Of a stretch of 64,000 nt of DNA, positions 24,496-34,094 are shown piece after piece. A model generated the notes under the pieces. It did no database searches. It had not been told where the DNA came from and saw only the letters and a program-made list of their open reading frames with translations. The translations under genes and the position numbers were made by a program. Position 1 is the first letter of the stretch. Every line of letters starts with the position of its first letter. This DNA comes from Planctomycetota bacterium (lineage in GTDB: Bacteria > Planctomycetota > UBA1135), in assembly GCA_024229395.1 (NCBI GenBank), contig JAAESM010000002.1, forward strand, positions 215,682-279,681. The letters are read 5' to 3'.

Positions 24496-26877
24496 TTAAG
24501 GCTTGCGGGTTTCCGTCACGACCTTCGGGTCGATGTAGGTGGTGGTCTCGGACCACTGCCAGCGCACCCAGTTGAGTACGTCGGAGATCTGGTTGTCGCT
24601 AAGCGTTGCCAGGGGCGGCATGTCTAAGTTGTAGTCCTGGCCGGAGACCTTGATCGGGCCATTCAAGCCGTCGAGCACGATGGCGGACAACTCGCTTGGA
24701 TCGCGACCGAGCCAATCGGAACCGGCCAGAGGTGGGGCCAAGCCAGGTGCGCCGGCGCCGTCGGCAGCGTGACAAGCGGAACACAAGTTGCGATAGACCG
24801 TGGCACCACGTTCGATCGAATCCTGATGCGCTTGCGGTAGCGAATCCATCTCGGCGGCAGTGGGCAGCTTCTTGCCACTGCCCTTGCCAAGGCCGACCAA
24901 GATGGCATCACGTGCGATGGCGGGTTGCTTGCCAGCGAACTCGGCCGCGGCACTGACGGCTTGATCGTTGTTGCTACGCGCCACGCATTCGGCAATCAAG
25001 GTGTAGGTCTTGACCATGCTTTCGGAATTCGGCCAATCAGTCTTGGCCGCGGCAGTCGCCTTCAACAAGGCCACTTCACGATCCTTCACGCCACTCAGGA
25101 CTGCACTCGGGATCAAGCGGTCGTTGGCATTGCTGCGCAGCATGGTGCCAAGCAACTCCAAGGCGGCGGGGCGTTCGAGTTGCCCCAAGCTCAAGCAAAG
25201 TTGCCGACGCACGATCATCGAATCCGATTCCGCCAACTCCAACCAACGTTGCCAGATCGTGTTGACATAGTCGGCGTGCGCTTCACTCAAGCGGATTGCA
25301 TGAGCGAGCAGTTTGGGATCCTCGGCTTGCAGTGCGCTCATCAGGGTGGGGCCGAATGCTTCACCCTTGGTTTCCAAAGTGTGCAAAGCATGCATACGTG
25401 CGAGTGGGTTATTCGATTCCTGCGCGAGCACTTGCAGTGCTCGCGCGGTCTGCGACTCCAACTCATTCTCCACCAACAAGCGTTGCGCGGTCTGGCGCCA
25501 CCAACCATCGTTATGGCTCAAGGCAGCGACCAGCTCCAGTTGAGTCGCTTTGCCTAATGAGTCATCGGTAGCCGAATGTGCGGCGGGGGCAGTGTCCGGC
25601 ACGATGCGCCAAATGCGGCCGAGGCTTTCCGGGCCATCCAGCTCACGTTCCTCGATCTGTTTACGCAGATAAGTGGTCAGGAAAAGGCGGTGCTGCAGCA
25701 GACCACGATACATGTCAGCGACATAGATGCCGCCGTCAGGGCCGTCGCAAATGTTGACGGGACGGAAGCGCTCATCGGTAGAAGTGAAGAACTCATCGCC
25801 AGGCGCTGGATTCACCCCAGTCAACCAGCCATCACTTTCATTCAGCTCGGTGTAGCGCACGAAGTTGGCGCAAGGCTCACAAACGAAAGCATTATTGCGG
25901 AACTCTTCACCCAACCACGAGCTGCGATAGATATGCGGACCACATGCACCGGTCCAATGACTCAGAGTTCCATCATCACGCAGAGTACTAGAACGATAGC
26001 CACGGTTCACACCAGGCGTTGGGCGCGAAGGCCACACCTCATTGGTATCACGCAGGCCGACGGCGATCCCTTTCTTGCTCTTCAGGTGCGGATTGCGCTG
26101 AAGATACTCCGCAGGAAGCATATTGCCATAGAGCGGATAACTATTGGTGTTGTAGTAGATGCGCCCAAAGTCATCTTGAGTGATTCCCCATTGACCATTG
26201 AAGCTGGTCTTCGATTTCTCGAGCTTGCCGTTGAGGAAACGATAACGCGTGCCATCCTTGGCGTTGTACATCCAGTTATCCAAACCCCACATCAAACCGT
26301 TTGGCGCGTGTTCTGGACTGCTCAAGCCGACTTCGAATCCGCTGGCGACTACAGTCTGACGATCAGCGATCAAATCCCCATCGAGGTCTTCGCAGTAGAG
26401 AATATGCGGCGGTGACATTACTAGCGCTCCGCCTTTGACCACACTCAGGGCGCGTGGCAACAACAACTCACTGGCGAATTCATTGCGCTTATCCAACACG
26501 CCGTCGCCGTCGGTGTCTTCGAGCACCACGATAAATCCATCCGGCGCATCTTCACCGGTGCCGAGCACGTCTTCCATGAAGCTGCTCATTTCTACGACCC
26601 ACAAGCGGCCGTGTTCATCCCATTGCATGGCGACGGGTTCGCGCACCAGCGGTTCGGCGGCGACCAATTCCACGCGAAATCCTTCCGGCACCTTGAAAGT
26701 GGCGAGCTCCTCTGCGGCCGACAACGGCGCGTTCGACGGCAGCTTCCATTGCTGCCAGTTCTCGACTTGTTCCTCGCCGGCCTTGTCGCCGTTTTGCGGG
26801 TTTAGGGGGGCTGTACTGGCGGTTCCAACAAGAGGAGCCAATAATGCAAGGGCAAGAGGAAGGGCGGCTGGTCCCAT
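24496..26877 (-). CDS. PVC-type membrane-bound dehydrogenase with C-terminal cytochrome c domain
   Basis: 793 aa from ATG 26877, chosen because it starts a clear signal peptide (MGPAALPLALALLAPLVG). Domain order: an N-terminal seven-bladed sugar-dehydrogenase-like propeller (FKVPEGFRVELVAAEPLV, WDEHGRLWVVEM, LEDTDGDGVLDK), a HEAT-repeat-like helical middle (about residues 480-680), and a cytochrome c domain with Cys699-x2-Cys702-His703 (NLCSACH). Proteins of this plan are greatly expanded in Planctomycetota and Verrucomicrobia and are thought to oxidise sugars or other alcohols in the periplasm. It is divergent from the DUF1080/M60 gene, with the start codons only about 35 nt apart. Confidence 0.87.
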   Translation of the reverse strand: MGPAALPLALALLAPLVGTASTAPLNPQNGDKAGEEQVENWQQWKLPSNAPLSAAEELATFKVPEGFRVELVAAEPLVREPVAMQWDEHGRLWVVEMSSFMEDVLGTGEDAPDGFIVVLEDTDGDGVLDKRNEFASELLLPRALSVVKGGALVMSPPHILYCEDLDGDLIADRQTVVASGFEVGLSSPEHAPNGLMWGLDNWMYNAKDGTRYRFLNGKLEKSKTSFNGQWGITQDDFGRIYYNTNSYPLYGNMLPAEYLQRNPHLKSKKGIAVGLRDTNEVWPSRPTPGVNRGYRSSTLRDDGTLSHWTGACGPHIYRSSWLGEEFRNNAFVCEPCANFVRYTELNESDGWLTGVNPAPGDEFFTSTDERFRPVNICDGPDGGIYVADMYRGLLQHRLFLTTYLRKQIEERELDGPESLGRIWRIVPDTAPAAHSATDDSLGKATQLELVAALSHNDGWWRQTAQRLLVENELESQTARALQVLAQESNNPLARMHALHTLETKGEAFGPTLMSALQAEDPKLLAHAIRLSEAHADYVNTIWQRWLELAESDSMIVRRQLCLSLGQLERPAALELLGTMLRSNANDRLIPSAVLSGVKDREVALLKATAAAKTDWPNSESMVKTYTLIAECVARSNNDQAVSAAAEFAGKQPAIARDAILVGLGKGSGKKLPTAAEMDSLPQAHQDSIERGATVYRNLCSACHAADGAGAPGLAPPLAGSDWLGRDPSELSAIVLDGLNGPIKVSGQDYNLDMPPLATLSDNQISDVLNWVRWQWSETTTYIDPKVVTETRKP

Positions 26878-26911
26878 GATGGAAATGCTAGCCGCGTCGT
26901 CTCCATCCACC

Positions 26912-29656
26912 ATGCTTACTGCCCTACTTTCCTTGATTCTCGTGCCCGCCTTCGCGCCGGCGCAGCAAAACACCGATTTCGTTGATTTGTTCCCGAACGG
27001 ATCGCTCGATGCCTTCACCATCGAAGGCGGCGACGGCAAGTTCGAATGGGACCATGAGACCAACGAGTTGCGCGGTTGGGGCGCCACAGGGCGCAACACT
27101 TTCTTGAAGACCAAAGCGGATTGGTCCGACTTCATTTTCGAGATCGAGCTGAAGATCAACAACGAGGGTAACTCGGGTGTTCAGTTCCGCAGCCACCTCG
27201 GCACCAACGGATCGGTGTTCGGCTATCAGATGGAAGTCGATCCCAGCGACCGTTCCTGGTCTGGCGGAATCTATGACGAAGGTCGACGTGGCTGGATCGG
27301 AAATCTTGAGGACAACCCGGAAGGTCGTGCGGCCTTCAAGCGCGGCGAGTGGAATCATTACCGCATCGAAGCGCGCGGACCATGGTTGCGTACTTGGGTC
27401 AATGGCGTGCCTTGCGCCGACATGTTCGACGACATGGATTCGGCTGGCAACTTCGCCCTTCAAGTTCATAACGGAGGGACGACCGACATCCGTTGGCGTA
27501 ATGCACGTGTGCGCAACTTGGGTGGTGAAAATGAAGTCGCGATTAGTCGCGCGCAATTATTGGCTGGTGTCGAAAGCGTGCCGGCAATGGGTACCCCAGG
27601 AACGATTGCGGTCTTCGGGCGCAGCGCCTTCTCCGTGCTGAATGGCAACAAGAAGAACGCCCAAGCGGTGGCGGCAGGAGCTCACTACGGCAAAGGCCGC
27701 GCTTTCGCGATCACCCATAACTCCTACCTCAGTGACAAGGTCTTCTCTGATCTGGAGAGCGACGCCGGCAGGTTGATGCGCAATGCCTTGGTGTGGCTAA
27801 CCCCAAAGGCAGGGGAGCGCAGCATTGCATTCCTGGATCAAGCCTTCGCCGCCGAGACCCTCGACTCCTACGGCTTCAAGGTCAAGAGCAAGGTCAAGTT
27901 GACCGAGTTGGCCGAGCATGACTTGCTGATCATTAGCGGCGGGCGTCAGTTCACCGATGATGAAGCCAAGTTAATCCGTGAGTACGTCGGACGCGGTGGG
28001 TCCTTGATGACCGCGCTGTGCCCCTGGGGTTGGCAGCAGGTCAATCGCAAGCGCGGCTGGTTGCTTGAGAATGACCTCGGCGACAACAAGGTGCTTGTGC
28101 CAATGGGCCTGTGTTTCGCCGACGGCTATGCGTCGGGCAAGACCTTCCCAGTGAACGAGGAATCCGTTGTGACGGTGCATGCAAGTGCTGCCTTGGATGG
28201 AATGCTTGCAGGTGAAAGGAATGTGCCCACCCATGGTTTGGAGCACACGGTCAATAGTTTGCCCGATGGCGACATGTCCTTCTTGTGGCCTCTGTTCCAC
28301 GCGGTACCACTGCCTGATGAAAACACTGCACCGCACCCAGGCAACAAGTTGAGCACCAAGCGCCACGGCCTTCAGCGCCTAGGTGTCGTATTGGCTTCCC
28401 GCCTTTGGGAAGACCATGGTCCGGGCTTCTTGTTGCCCGCACCTGGCTCCGAACACTTTCCTGGTGCTGTTGATGAATTCGCCCAGCGCTTGGTTGCGGA
28501 AGAGAGTTTCAGCGCCAACGCCGAAGGTTGGCAATCCACTGGCTTGTACTTGGCCGCTGCCGACACCTTGACCATGACTGTGACGGGCGGCAGTGCCGAT
28601 GGTTGGTCGGTGCGCATTGGTTGCCATAAGGACCTTGTTTGGCATAAGGATGTGTGGCAGCGTTGGCCTGAAATCACCCTGCAGGAGCCGTTGATGGATG
28701 GCGGCAAATACGCCAACTCATTCGGCGGATTGGTCTACTTGGTGCCGTCGGCAGGGGCGGGTGACCTAGAAGTGCAGGTCGATGGCGCGGTGCAGGCACC
28801 AATCTTCGATCGCAACAACCCGATCAGCAACGAAGCTTGGCAGAAGATGAAGAAGGCGCCTGGTCCGTGGGCGGAACTGGTCGGCAACTACTTGATCCTG
28901 TCGGTGCCAACGTACTCGATCCAAGACCTCGACAACCCGATGGAGCTCATCACCTTCTGGGATGACTTAGTCGCTTCGCACTTCGAGCTCGCTGCCGAAC
29001 CACTGCCCACGCGCCCCGAGCGTTTCGTTTCCGACGCACAAATCAGCGCCGGTTATATGCATTCCGGTTATCCAATCATGATGTGGTTGGATGTCGTGCA
29101 ACCGCGCGAAGGCCAGCTGCCGGTGTTGCTCGATCTTGAGGAACTGCGCACCAAGGGCAACTGGGGTTGCTTCCATGAGCTTGGCCACAATCGTCAGAAA
29201 GGCGATTGGAGTTTCGGCGGCACTGGTGAGGTCACCTGCAACTTGTTCTCGATGCACGGTGGCGAGGTCATGAGCGGCATCGTGCCGTGGGAAAACCCAT
29301 GGCTGCAGAATCAAAAGAAGGCCGGCCTGAAGTATTTAGAGAACGGTGCTGACTTCAAGCAATGGAAGTCCAAGGCAGGCGTGGCTCTGATCTGTTACGC
29401 GCAGATCCAGAAGGAGTTCGGCTGGGAGGTCTTCACCAAGGTCTTCGCGGAATATCGTGCGCTTTCGAAATCTGAACGCCCCAAGAACGATGCGCAAAAG
29501 ATCAACCAGTGGGTGGTGCGCATGTCACTCGCCACCGGGCGTGATCTGCGCCCCTTCCATCTGAAGTGGGGCTGGCCGCTCAATGACAGCTCGCTGAAGG
29601 ATGCGCGTCTGGATGAACTCGAGGCGTGGATGCCGGACTTCGACGAATTGAGATAG
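26912..29656 (+). CDS. DUF1080 / TCAF-like / M60 metallopeptidase fusion
   Basis: 914 aa from ATG 26912, which begins a signal peptide (MLTALLSLILVPAFAPAQQ); in-frame ATGs at 26876, 26879 and 26885 are alternatives, the first sharing bases with the start codon of the opposite gene. Order: DUF1080 concanavalin-like domain (~20-205: FVDLFPNGSLDAF, SGVQFRSHLG), a glutamine-amidotransferase-like region (~230-410: LLIISGGRQFTDDEAKLI) as in TCAF proteins, then an M60/enhancin-type peptidase with zinc site His755-Glu756-x2-His759 and Glu773 (HELGHN, GTGEV). M60 enzymes cut glycosylated proteins such as mucins, and DUF1080 binds or cleaves glycans. The fusion suggests a secreted glycoprotein-degrading enzyme. 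Confidence 0.85.
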   Translation: MLTALLSLILVPAFAPAQQNTDFVDLFPNGSLDAFTIEGGDGKFEWDHETNELRGWGATGRNTFLKTKADWSDFIFEIELKINNEGNSGVQFRSHLGTNGSVFGYQMEVDPSDRSWSGGIYDEGRRGWIGNLEDNPEGRAAFKRGEWNHYRIEARGPWLRTWVNGVPCADMFDDMDSAGNFALQVHNGGTTDIRWRNARVRNLGGENEVAISRAQLLAGVESVPAMGTPGTIAVFGRSAFSVLNGNKKNAQAVAAGAHYGKGRAFAITHNSYLSDKVFSDLESDAGRLMRNALVWLTPKAGERSIAFLDQAFAAETLDSYGFKVKSKVKLTELAEHDLLIISGGRQFTDDEAKLIREYVGRGGSLMTALCPWGWQQVNRKRGWLLENDLGDNKVLVPMGLCFADGYASGKTFPVNEESVVTVHASAALDGMLAGERNVPTHGLEHTVNSLPDGDMSFLWPLFHAVPLPDENTAPHPGNKLSTKRHGLQRLGVVLASRLWEDHGPGFLLPAPGSEHFPGAVDEFAQRLVAEESFSANAEGWQSTGLYLAAADTLTMTVTGGSADGWSVRIGCHKDLVWHKDVWQRWPEITLQEPLMDGGKYANSFGGLVYLVPSAGAGDLEVQVDGAVQAPIFDRNNPISNEAWQKMKKAPGPWAELVGNYLILSVPTYSIQDLDNPMELITFWDDLVASHFELAAEPLPTRPERFVSDAQISAGYMHSGYPIMMWLDVVQPREGQLPVLLDLEELRTKGNWGCFHELGHNRQKGDWSFGGTGEVTCNLFSMHGGEVMSGIVPWENPWLQNQKKAGLKYLENGADFKQWKSKAGVALICYAQIQKEFGWEVFTKVFAEYRALSKSERPKNDAQKINQWVVRMSLATGRDLRPFHLKWGWPLNDSSLKDARLDELEAWMPDFDELR

Positions 29657-29684
29657 CGTCGGCCTGACTCCGACGAATCTCAAT
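29647..29684 (+). terminator. Long stem-loop over the M60 gene stop
   Basis: ATTGAGAT (29647-29654) and CGTCGG (29657-29662) pair with CCGACG (29670-29675) and ATCTCAAT (29677-29684) around a 7-nt loop, with a small asymmetric bulge. The TAG stop (29654-29656) lies in the left arm. There is no T tract, so it may stabilise the 3' end rather than terminate. Confidence 0.55.
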
Positions 29685-29733
29685 AACGTATGTGTTAGGC
29701 TGCCCAGGATTGGTTTTCACCCCCGAAGCCCCC

Positions 29734-30153
29734 ATGGAACAGCGCGCGCAATTATTCGAGACTGCTCGAGAGAAGATCCTCACCATAGCCACCGAGCATT
29801 ACGGTCGCAGCTTTCAGGATTGGAGTTCTTTCTACATGTGGCTTCTGAAGATCGATCGCGATCGGCTGCTCTACTGGGAGAACCAACGCATCGACTTGTG
29901 GAACAGACTTGTGCTCGAGGCGCCCACTGCCAACGGCCAGCCAGCACAACCCTTGAATGTCGCCGGCCTCAAGCTCAATGCCGAGAATGCCTTCGCGCTT
30001 TTCGGAGTCGATGCAAATCCAACACGCGATTCCGCATTTGAATTCCCTCGCGGTGGTGAACGCCAACTGCGCGTAGCCCGCCAGTTCGATGATCCCAACA
30101 GCCCTCTGAATCTGGGGCATGAAGATTGGGAGTCCTACGACCTGACTTCCTAG
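29734..30153 (+). CDS. Hypothetical protein
   Basis: 139 aa from ATG 29734 (MEQRAQLFETAREKI). Small soluble protein with an N-terminal helical half (FETAREKILTIATEHYG) and a WENQRIDLWNRLVLEA helix, then a Pro/Asn-rich half ending HEDWESYDL. No known motif. It ends 6 nt before the CDF gene, so the two are likely co-transcribed. Confidence 0.6.
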   Translation: MEQRAQLFETAREKILTIATEHYGRSFQDWSSFYMWLLKIDRDRLLYWENQRIDLWNRLVLEAPTANGQPAQPLNVAGLKLNAENAFALFGVDANPTRDSAFEFPRGGERQLRVARQFDDPNSPLNLGHEDWESYDLTS

Positions 30154-30159
30154 ACAAGA

Positions 30160-31092
30160 ATGTCCGCCTCCGGATCCAAGTTGGTGATCATTGCCGCGTT
30201 AATCGGCAATTCCCTGATCGCTGTCACCAAGTTCATCGCTGCCATGATCACGGGTAGTTCGGCCATGCTTTCGGAAGGCATCCACTCCTTGGTCGACTGC
30301 GGTAACCAAGGCCTGCTGCTCTACGGCATGAAGCGCGCCGCCAAGCCCGCCGATGAGGAGTTCCCCTTCGGCCACGGCAAGGAGGTTTACTTCTGGAGTT
30401 TCGTCGTGGCCATCTTGATCTTCGCAGTCGGCGCTGGCGTGTCACTCTACGAAGGTTTCGAGCGCTTGCGCCATCCGGGTGAAATCACCAATGTGATGGT
30501 CAACTACATCGTGCTTGGCCTTGCGATCGTGTTCGAAGGCGTGTGCTGGGTGTTGGCCTTGCGCGAGTTCACCCGCGCCAAAGGCAAGTGGGGTTTTGTC
30601 GAGGCGGTCAAGAAGAGCAAAGACCCATCAATCTTCGTGGTTGTCTTCGAAGACTCCGCTGCCATGCTCGGCCTGGTGGTGGCGCTTGCCGGCGTGATGG
30701 CCGGTCATCTCTTCGGCATCACTTGGGCCGACGGCTTAGCGTCGGTGCTGATTGGTGTGATCCTTGCCGGTACTGCCATCTGGCTCGCGTTTGAGACCAA
30801 GAGCTTGTTGATCGGTGAGGCTGCCGATCCGGAGTTGGTGCAGGGCATCCGCACTTTGGTTGCCACCAGCCCTGAGGTAACGATGGTCAACGAAGTGTTG
30901 ACCATGCACATGGGCCCGGACTTCGTGCTCGCTAACTTGAGCGTGGACTTCCGCGACAACCTGACCGCCCATGAGTTGGAGAACGCAGTGGCCGGAATGG
31001 ATCAGCGCATCCGCAAGGATTTCCCGTGGGTGAAGCGCGTCTTTATTGAAGCGGAATCGTGGGTGCGCCCATCCGCGGCATTGGAAGAATAA
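30160..31092 (+). CDS. Cation diffusion facilitator family protein (SLC30A9/MMT-like)
   Basis: 310 aa, six membrane helices. The first metal motif reads S-E-G-I-H-S-L-V-D (H-x3-D) and the second V-F-E-D-S-A-A (E/D pair) in helix 5, which is the variant pattern of the Mn/Zn/Fe branch related to SLC30A9 rather than FieF. The GHGKE loop follows helix 2. The C-terminal cytoplasmic domain ends in WVKRVFIEAES. It exports divalent cations in exchange for protons. Unlike the CDF at 20.2 kb it lies in a putative pair with the small gene just upstream. Confidence 0.9.
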   Translation: MSASGSKLVIIAALIGNSLIAVTKFIAAMITGSSAMLSEGIHSLVDCGNQGLLLYGMKRAAKPADEEFPFGHGKEVYFWSFVVAILIFAVGAGVSLYEGFERLRHPGEITNVMVNYIVLGLAIVFEGVCWVLALREFTRAKGKWGFVEAVKKSKDPSIFVVVFEDSAAMLGLVVALAGVMAGHLFGITWADGLASVLIGVILAGTAIWLAFETKSLLIGEAADPELVQGIRTLVATSPEVTMVNEVLTMHMGPDFVLANLSVDFRDNLTAHELENAVAGMDQRIRKDFPWVKRVFIEAESWVRPSAALEE

Positions 31093-31183
31093 GCCCCTCT
31101 CATTTGCAGAATGGCTGCTCGCCGCGCTAATGGCGCAAGATGGCGAGCGAAGAGCAGTAGACCTACAGCTCGGACTTAGGCGC

Positions 31184-31494
31184 TCAGAACCTGCCGCCGA
31201 TCGGCGGCAACTCACGACGCCGGCTCCAGGTCACAAAAGTTCCTGCGGCGAAAGTGACCAGCGCCATGACGCCCATCGTCAGCAGCCCGCCAAGAGCGAC
31301 GTCAGCAGCAGGATCACGGCGACCGCTTCCACCACACCGCTGCTGATTCGTCCCCACGGTTCGGCGCCGAGGGTCTCAAAGATGTAGATCGTTTCCTCAG
31401 CCGCACTGAACTTGAAGAACAGGGTTTGGCCGAGGATCACGGCCGCGACGATCTGTGCGGCCCAAAGGATTTTGCTGTGCTTGGAAGTGCTCAT
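31184..31494 (-). pseudogene. DoxX-family protein, frameshifted and internally shortened
   Basis: From ATG 31494 the frame gives a typical DoxX start (ILWAAQIVAAVILGQTLFFKF, then YIFETLGAEPWGRI) and stops after 71 aa at 31279 (LLAGC). Shifting by one base at about 31280 continues with GLLTMGVMALVTFAAG and a membrane-helix end WSRRRELPPIGGRF, stopping at TGA 31184-31186. This tail resembles the usual DoxX C-terminus (an R-R-R-E-L-P-x-I-G ending). Relative to family members of about 130 aa, roughly 25 residues of the third helix region also seem to be missing. So the gene has a frameshift plus a deletion. Confidence 0.72.
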
Positions 31495-31580
31495 TTCTCT
31501 TTCCCTGCACTGTTTTCGCTGAGTTCAGCAAGTTGTGACATCAAACTTGCAAACGGCCTGTAATTCAGAATAATCAAGTC

Positions 31581-32270
31581 ATGAGCGCAATCGCCACAGC
31601 CACGGGCCTCCTCTCCCTTCAGGCAAGAGTCGTGAATCCAGGCGGTACGACGCCAGCGGTCCTGCAGCGCCGCCTCGAGTTGGTCGCCGAGGCTGTCAGC
31701 GAGCGTTACGCCAGCATCCTGACCGGATCACTGACCGTGAAGGAAGGTGGCAGTTTTGATTTCGGCGTGAACTTGGCAGAAGCACCAGCCGGTAGCCTCG
31801 ATGGCTCTGCACGCCTGGTCGAAATGATTTGCGAACTCACGCTGCGCCTGACTCCAGTGCGTTGCCACTTCGCCATGTTGCCCGGCGAGGCCTTCGACTT
31901 TGAGGCCGCCTTCAAAGAGGCACGTCACGAGCGCCTATTCCTGGTCGGCAACGGCTTCGGGGGCTTGGATGATCACAGCGTCACCGGCGCCTTTGCGGGC
32001 ATCGGCGTTTTGTTGTGGGGCTGGACCGAGCGCCAATCCCAGTTCGTGCGCGCCTTGCTGCGCGAAGGAGTGGTCGCAGTCGATGAAAAAGCGCCCGACC
32101 AGCTGCGCTTCGTGGCAGAACGCAAGCGCCGAGAGATCGCTGCAGCCTTTAAGGTCAGTCCGTCGGTCGTCACCGAGTGCTTACAGGCCGCGCAGGTGAA
32201 GCGCTTCCGCTACCAAGTGTGGGCTGCGACTGATCTGCTGCACCGCATCGCTTGCGGCAGTGACTCCTGA
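31581..32270 (+). CDS. Hypothetical protein, possible SatD-like fold with C-terminal HTH
   Basis: 229 aa. The N-terminal ~120 residues (QRRLELVAEAVSERYASIL, then HFAMLPGEAFDFEAAF) vaguely resemble the SatD family ATP-grasp-like or nucleotidyltransferase-like fold, and the C-terminus (ERKRREIAAAFKVSPSVVT) has the spacing of a helix-turn-helix used in SatD-like proteins. The usual SatD G-D-E-F-Q motif is not seen, so this is a weak match. It lies just after the DoxX remnant with its own ATG; promoter unclear. Confidence 0.45.
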   Translation: MSAIATATGLLSLQARVVNPGGTTPAVLQRRLELVAEAVSERYASILTGSLTVKEGGSFDFGVNLAEAPAGSLDGSARLVEMICELTLRLTPVRCHFAMLPGEAFDFEAAFKEARHERLFLVGNGFGGLDDHSVTGAFAGIGVLLWGWTERQSQFVRALLREGVVAVDEKAPDQLRFVAERKRREIAAAFKVSPSVVTECLQAAQVKRFRYQVWAATDLLHRIACGSDS

Positions 32271-32398
32271 ACTTCCGCATTGCAATGCCAGTCACTTACC
32301 AGCCGCATGGCTGATTCGCAGCGTTGCCTGAACCCGCTCGGCAAGCGGTAGGTGTTTCGCGCGCGAGGAAATCGCGGATTGCCTAAAATCGGCGCACC

Positions 32399-34087
32399 AT
32401 GGCATCGGCGCCCTCCTCTGAAACTCGTCCGCGATTGGTCCTGACTCCAGGACCGCAGCAAGCTCCCACCGGCACCACCTTGAACTGCAAGGATTGGCAA
32501 GCCGAAGCGGCGCTGCGCATGTTCCTGAACAACCTCGATGGCGACGTCGCCGAGCGCCCCGAAGACCTGGTGGTCTATGGTGGTACTGGCAAGGCCGCGC
32601 GTGATTGGGAGTCGGCGCAGAAAATCGTCGATACGCTGCAACGCCTGGAGCTTGATGAGACCATGATTGTGCAGTCGGGCAAACCGGTCGCCGTGTTCCG
32701 CACCCATAAGTGGGCACCCAAGGTGCTGATCGCCAACTCCAACTTGGTAGGCAAGTGGGCCAACTGGGAGCACTTCCGTGAGTTGGAGGATCGTGGCCTA
32801 ATGATGTACGGTCAGATGACTGCCGGCTCGTGGATTTACATTGGTACGCAAGGAATCCTGCAAGGTACTTATGAAACCTTGGCCGCCATCGCCGACCGCT
32901 CCTTCAAGGGTACTTTGAAGAACACGCTGACCGTGACTGGTGGTGTGGGTGGCATGGGTGGTGCGCAACCACTCGCCGTGGTCATGAATGAAGGCACTTG
33001 CCTGATCGCCGATGTAGAACAGTCGCGCATCGACTTCCGTCTGCGCACGCGTTACTTGGATGAGTGCGCGCCGTCGATCGATGATGCCATCGACCGCGCT
33101 CTGGAGGCCAAGGAAAACGGCGAAGCAGTGTCGATCGGTGTGTGCTGCAATGCCACCGAGCTGTTGCAACGTTTGCTCGAGCGCGATGTCACCCCGGACA
33201 TTCTCACCGACCAGACTTCCGCGCATGACCCACTCAACGGTTATGTGCCCGATGGCATGAGTTTCGAGAAAGCTGTGGACCTGCGCGCCGCCGACCCCGC
33301 CGCCTACCAGCGTGAATCCTTCCGCACCATGGGCCGTCATGTCGAGCTCATGCTCGAGCACCAATCGCATGGTGCTGAGACCTTCGATTACGGCAACAAC
33401 TTGCGCGCCTTCGCCAAGGAAGAGGCCGGTGTGGACAACGCCTTCGACTTCCCCGGTTTCGTGCCGGCGTACATTCGTCCGCTGTTCTGCGAAGGCCAAG
33501 GCCCATTCCGTTGGGCTGCCTTGAGCGGTGACCCTGAGGACATCCGCAAAACCGACGAAGCCATCCTGCGTCTCTTCCCAGAGAAGAAGGCACTCGCACG
33601 TTGGATCAAGATGGCGCAGGAGCGCGTCGAGTTCCAAGGTCTACCATGCCGCATCTGTTGGCTCGGTTATGGCGAGCGCCATATCGCCGGACTGGAGTTC
33701 AACCGCATGGTTCGCGATGGCGAGCTGAGCGCACCGGTTGCCGTCGGCCGCGACCACTTAGATTGTGGATCGGTCGCTAGCCCGAACCGCGAGACCGAAG
33801 GCATGAAGGATGGCACCGACGCCGTTGCCGATTGGCCTTTGCTCAACGGCATGTTGGCCGTGGCGGGTGGGGCCAGCTGGGTATCGATGCACCACGGTGG
33901 CGGAGTTGGCATTGGTTACAGCCAGCACTCTGGCCAGGTCGTGGTCTGCGATGGCTCCGCCGAAATGGATGAACGCATTCGCGCGGTGATGACCAATGAC
34001 CCAGGAATGGGTGTGGTGCGTCACGTCGATGCCGGCTACCAAGAAGCCGAGACCTGTCGCCAGGATCGCGGCGTGGACATTCCGTAG
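32399..34087 (+). CDS. hutU: Urocanate hydratase (urocanase)
   Basis: 562 aa; second step of histidine catabolism, urocanate to imidazolonepropionate, using tightly bound NAD+. Seen: [18 protein letters not shown]-terminus, [33 protein letters not shown], the dinucleotide-binding [21 protein letters not shown], and the conserved [16 protein letters not shown] with the active-site cysteine. Length matches the family (550-560). hutI and hutG are not in this window and hutH is 8 kb upstream, so the pathway is scattered. Confidence 0.96.
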   Translation: MASAPSSETRPRLVLTPGPQQAPTGTTLNCKDWQAEAALRMFLNNLDGDVAERPEDLVVYGGTGKAARDWESAQKIVDTLQRLELDETMIVQSGKPVAVFRTHKWAPKVLIANSNLVGKWANWEHFRELEDRGLMMYGQMTAGSWIYIGTQGILQGTYETLAAIADRSFKGTLKNTLTVTGGVGGMGGAQPLAVVMNEGTCLIADVEQSRIDFRLRTRYLDECAPSIDDAIDRALEAKENGEAVSIGVCCNATELLQRLLERDVTPDILTDQTSAHDPLNGYVPDGMSFEKAVDLRAADPAAYQRESFRTMGRHVELMLEHQSHGAETFDYGNNLRAFAKEEAGVDNAFDFPGFVPAYIRPLFCEGQGPFRWAALSGDPEDIRKTDEAILRLFPEKKALARWIKMAQERVEFQGLPCRICWLGYGERHIAGLEFNRMVRDGELSAPVAVGRDHLDCGSVASPNRETEGMKDGTDAVADWPLLNGMLAVAGGASWVSMHHGGGVGIGYSQHSGQVVVCDGSAEMDERIRAVMTNDPGMGVVRHVDAGYQEAETCRQDRGVDIP

Positions 34088-34094
34088 TTCAGAA

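Noticed and set aside
26435-26911. N-terminal 159-codon extension of the M60 gene
   Set aside because: It reads antisense through the cytochrome gene; a signal peptide begins at ATG 26912.
31117-31148. GCTCGCC/GGCGAGC hairpin after the second CDF gene
   Set aside because: 7-bp stem with a long loop and no T tract; too weak for a terminator call.
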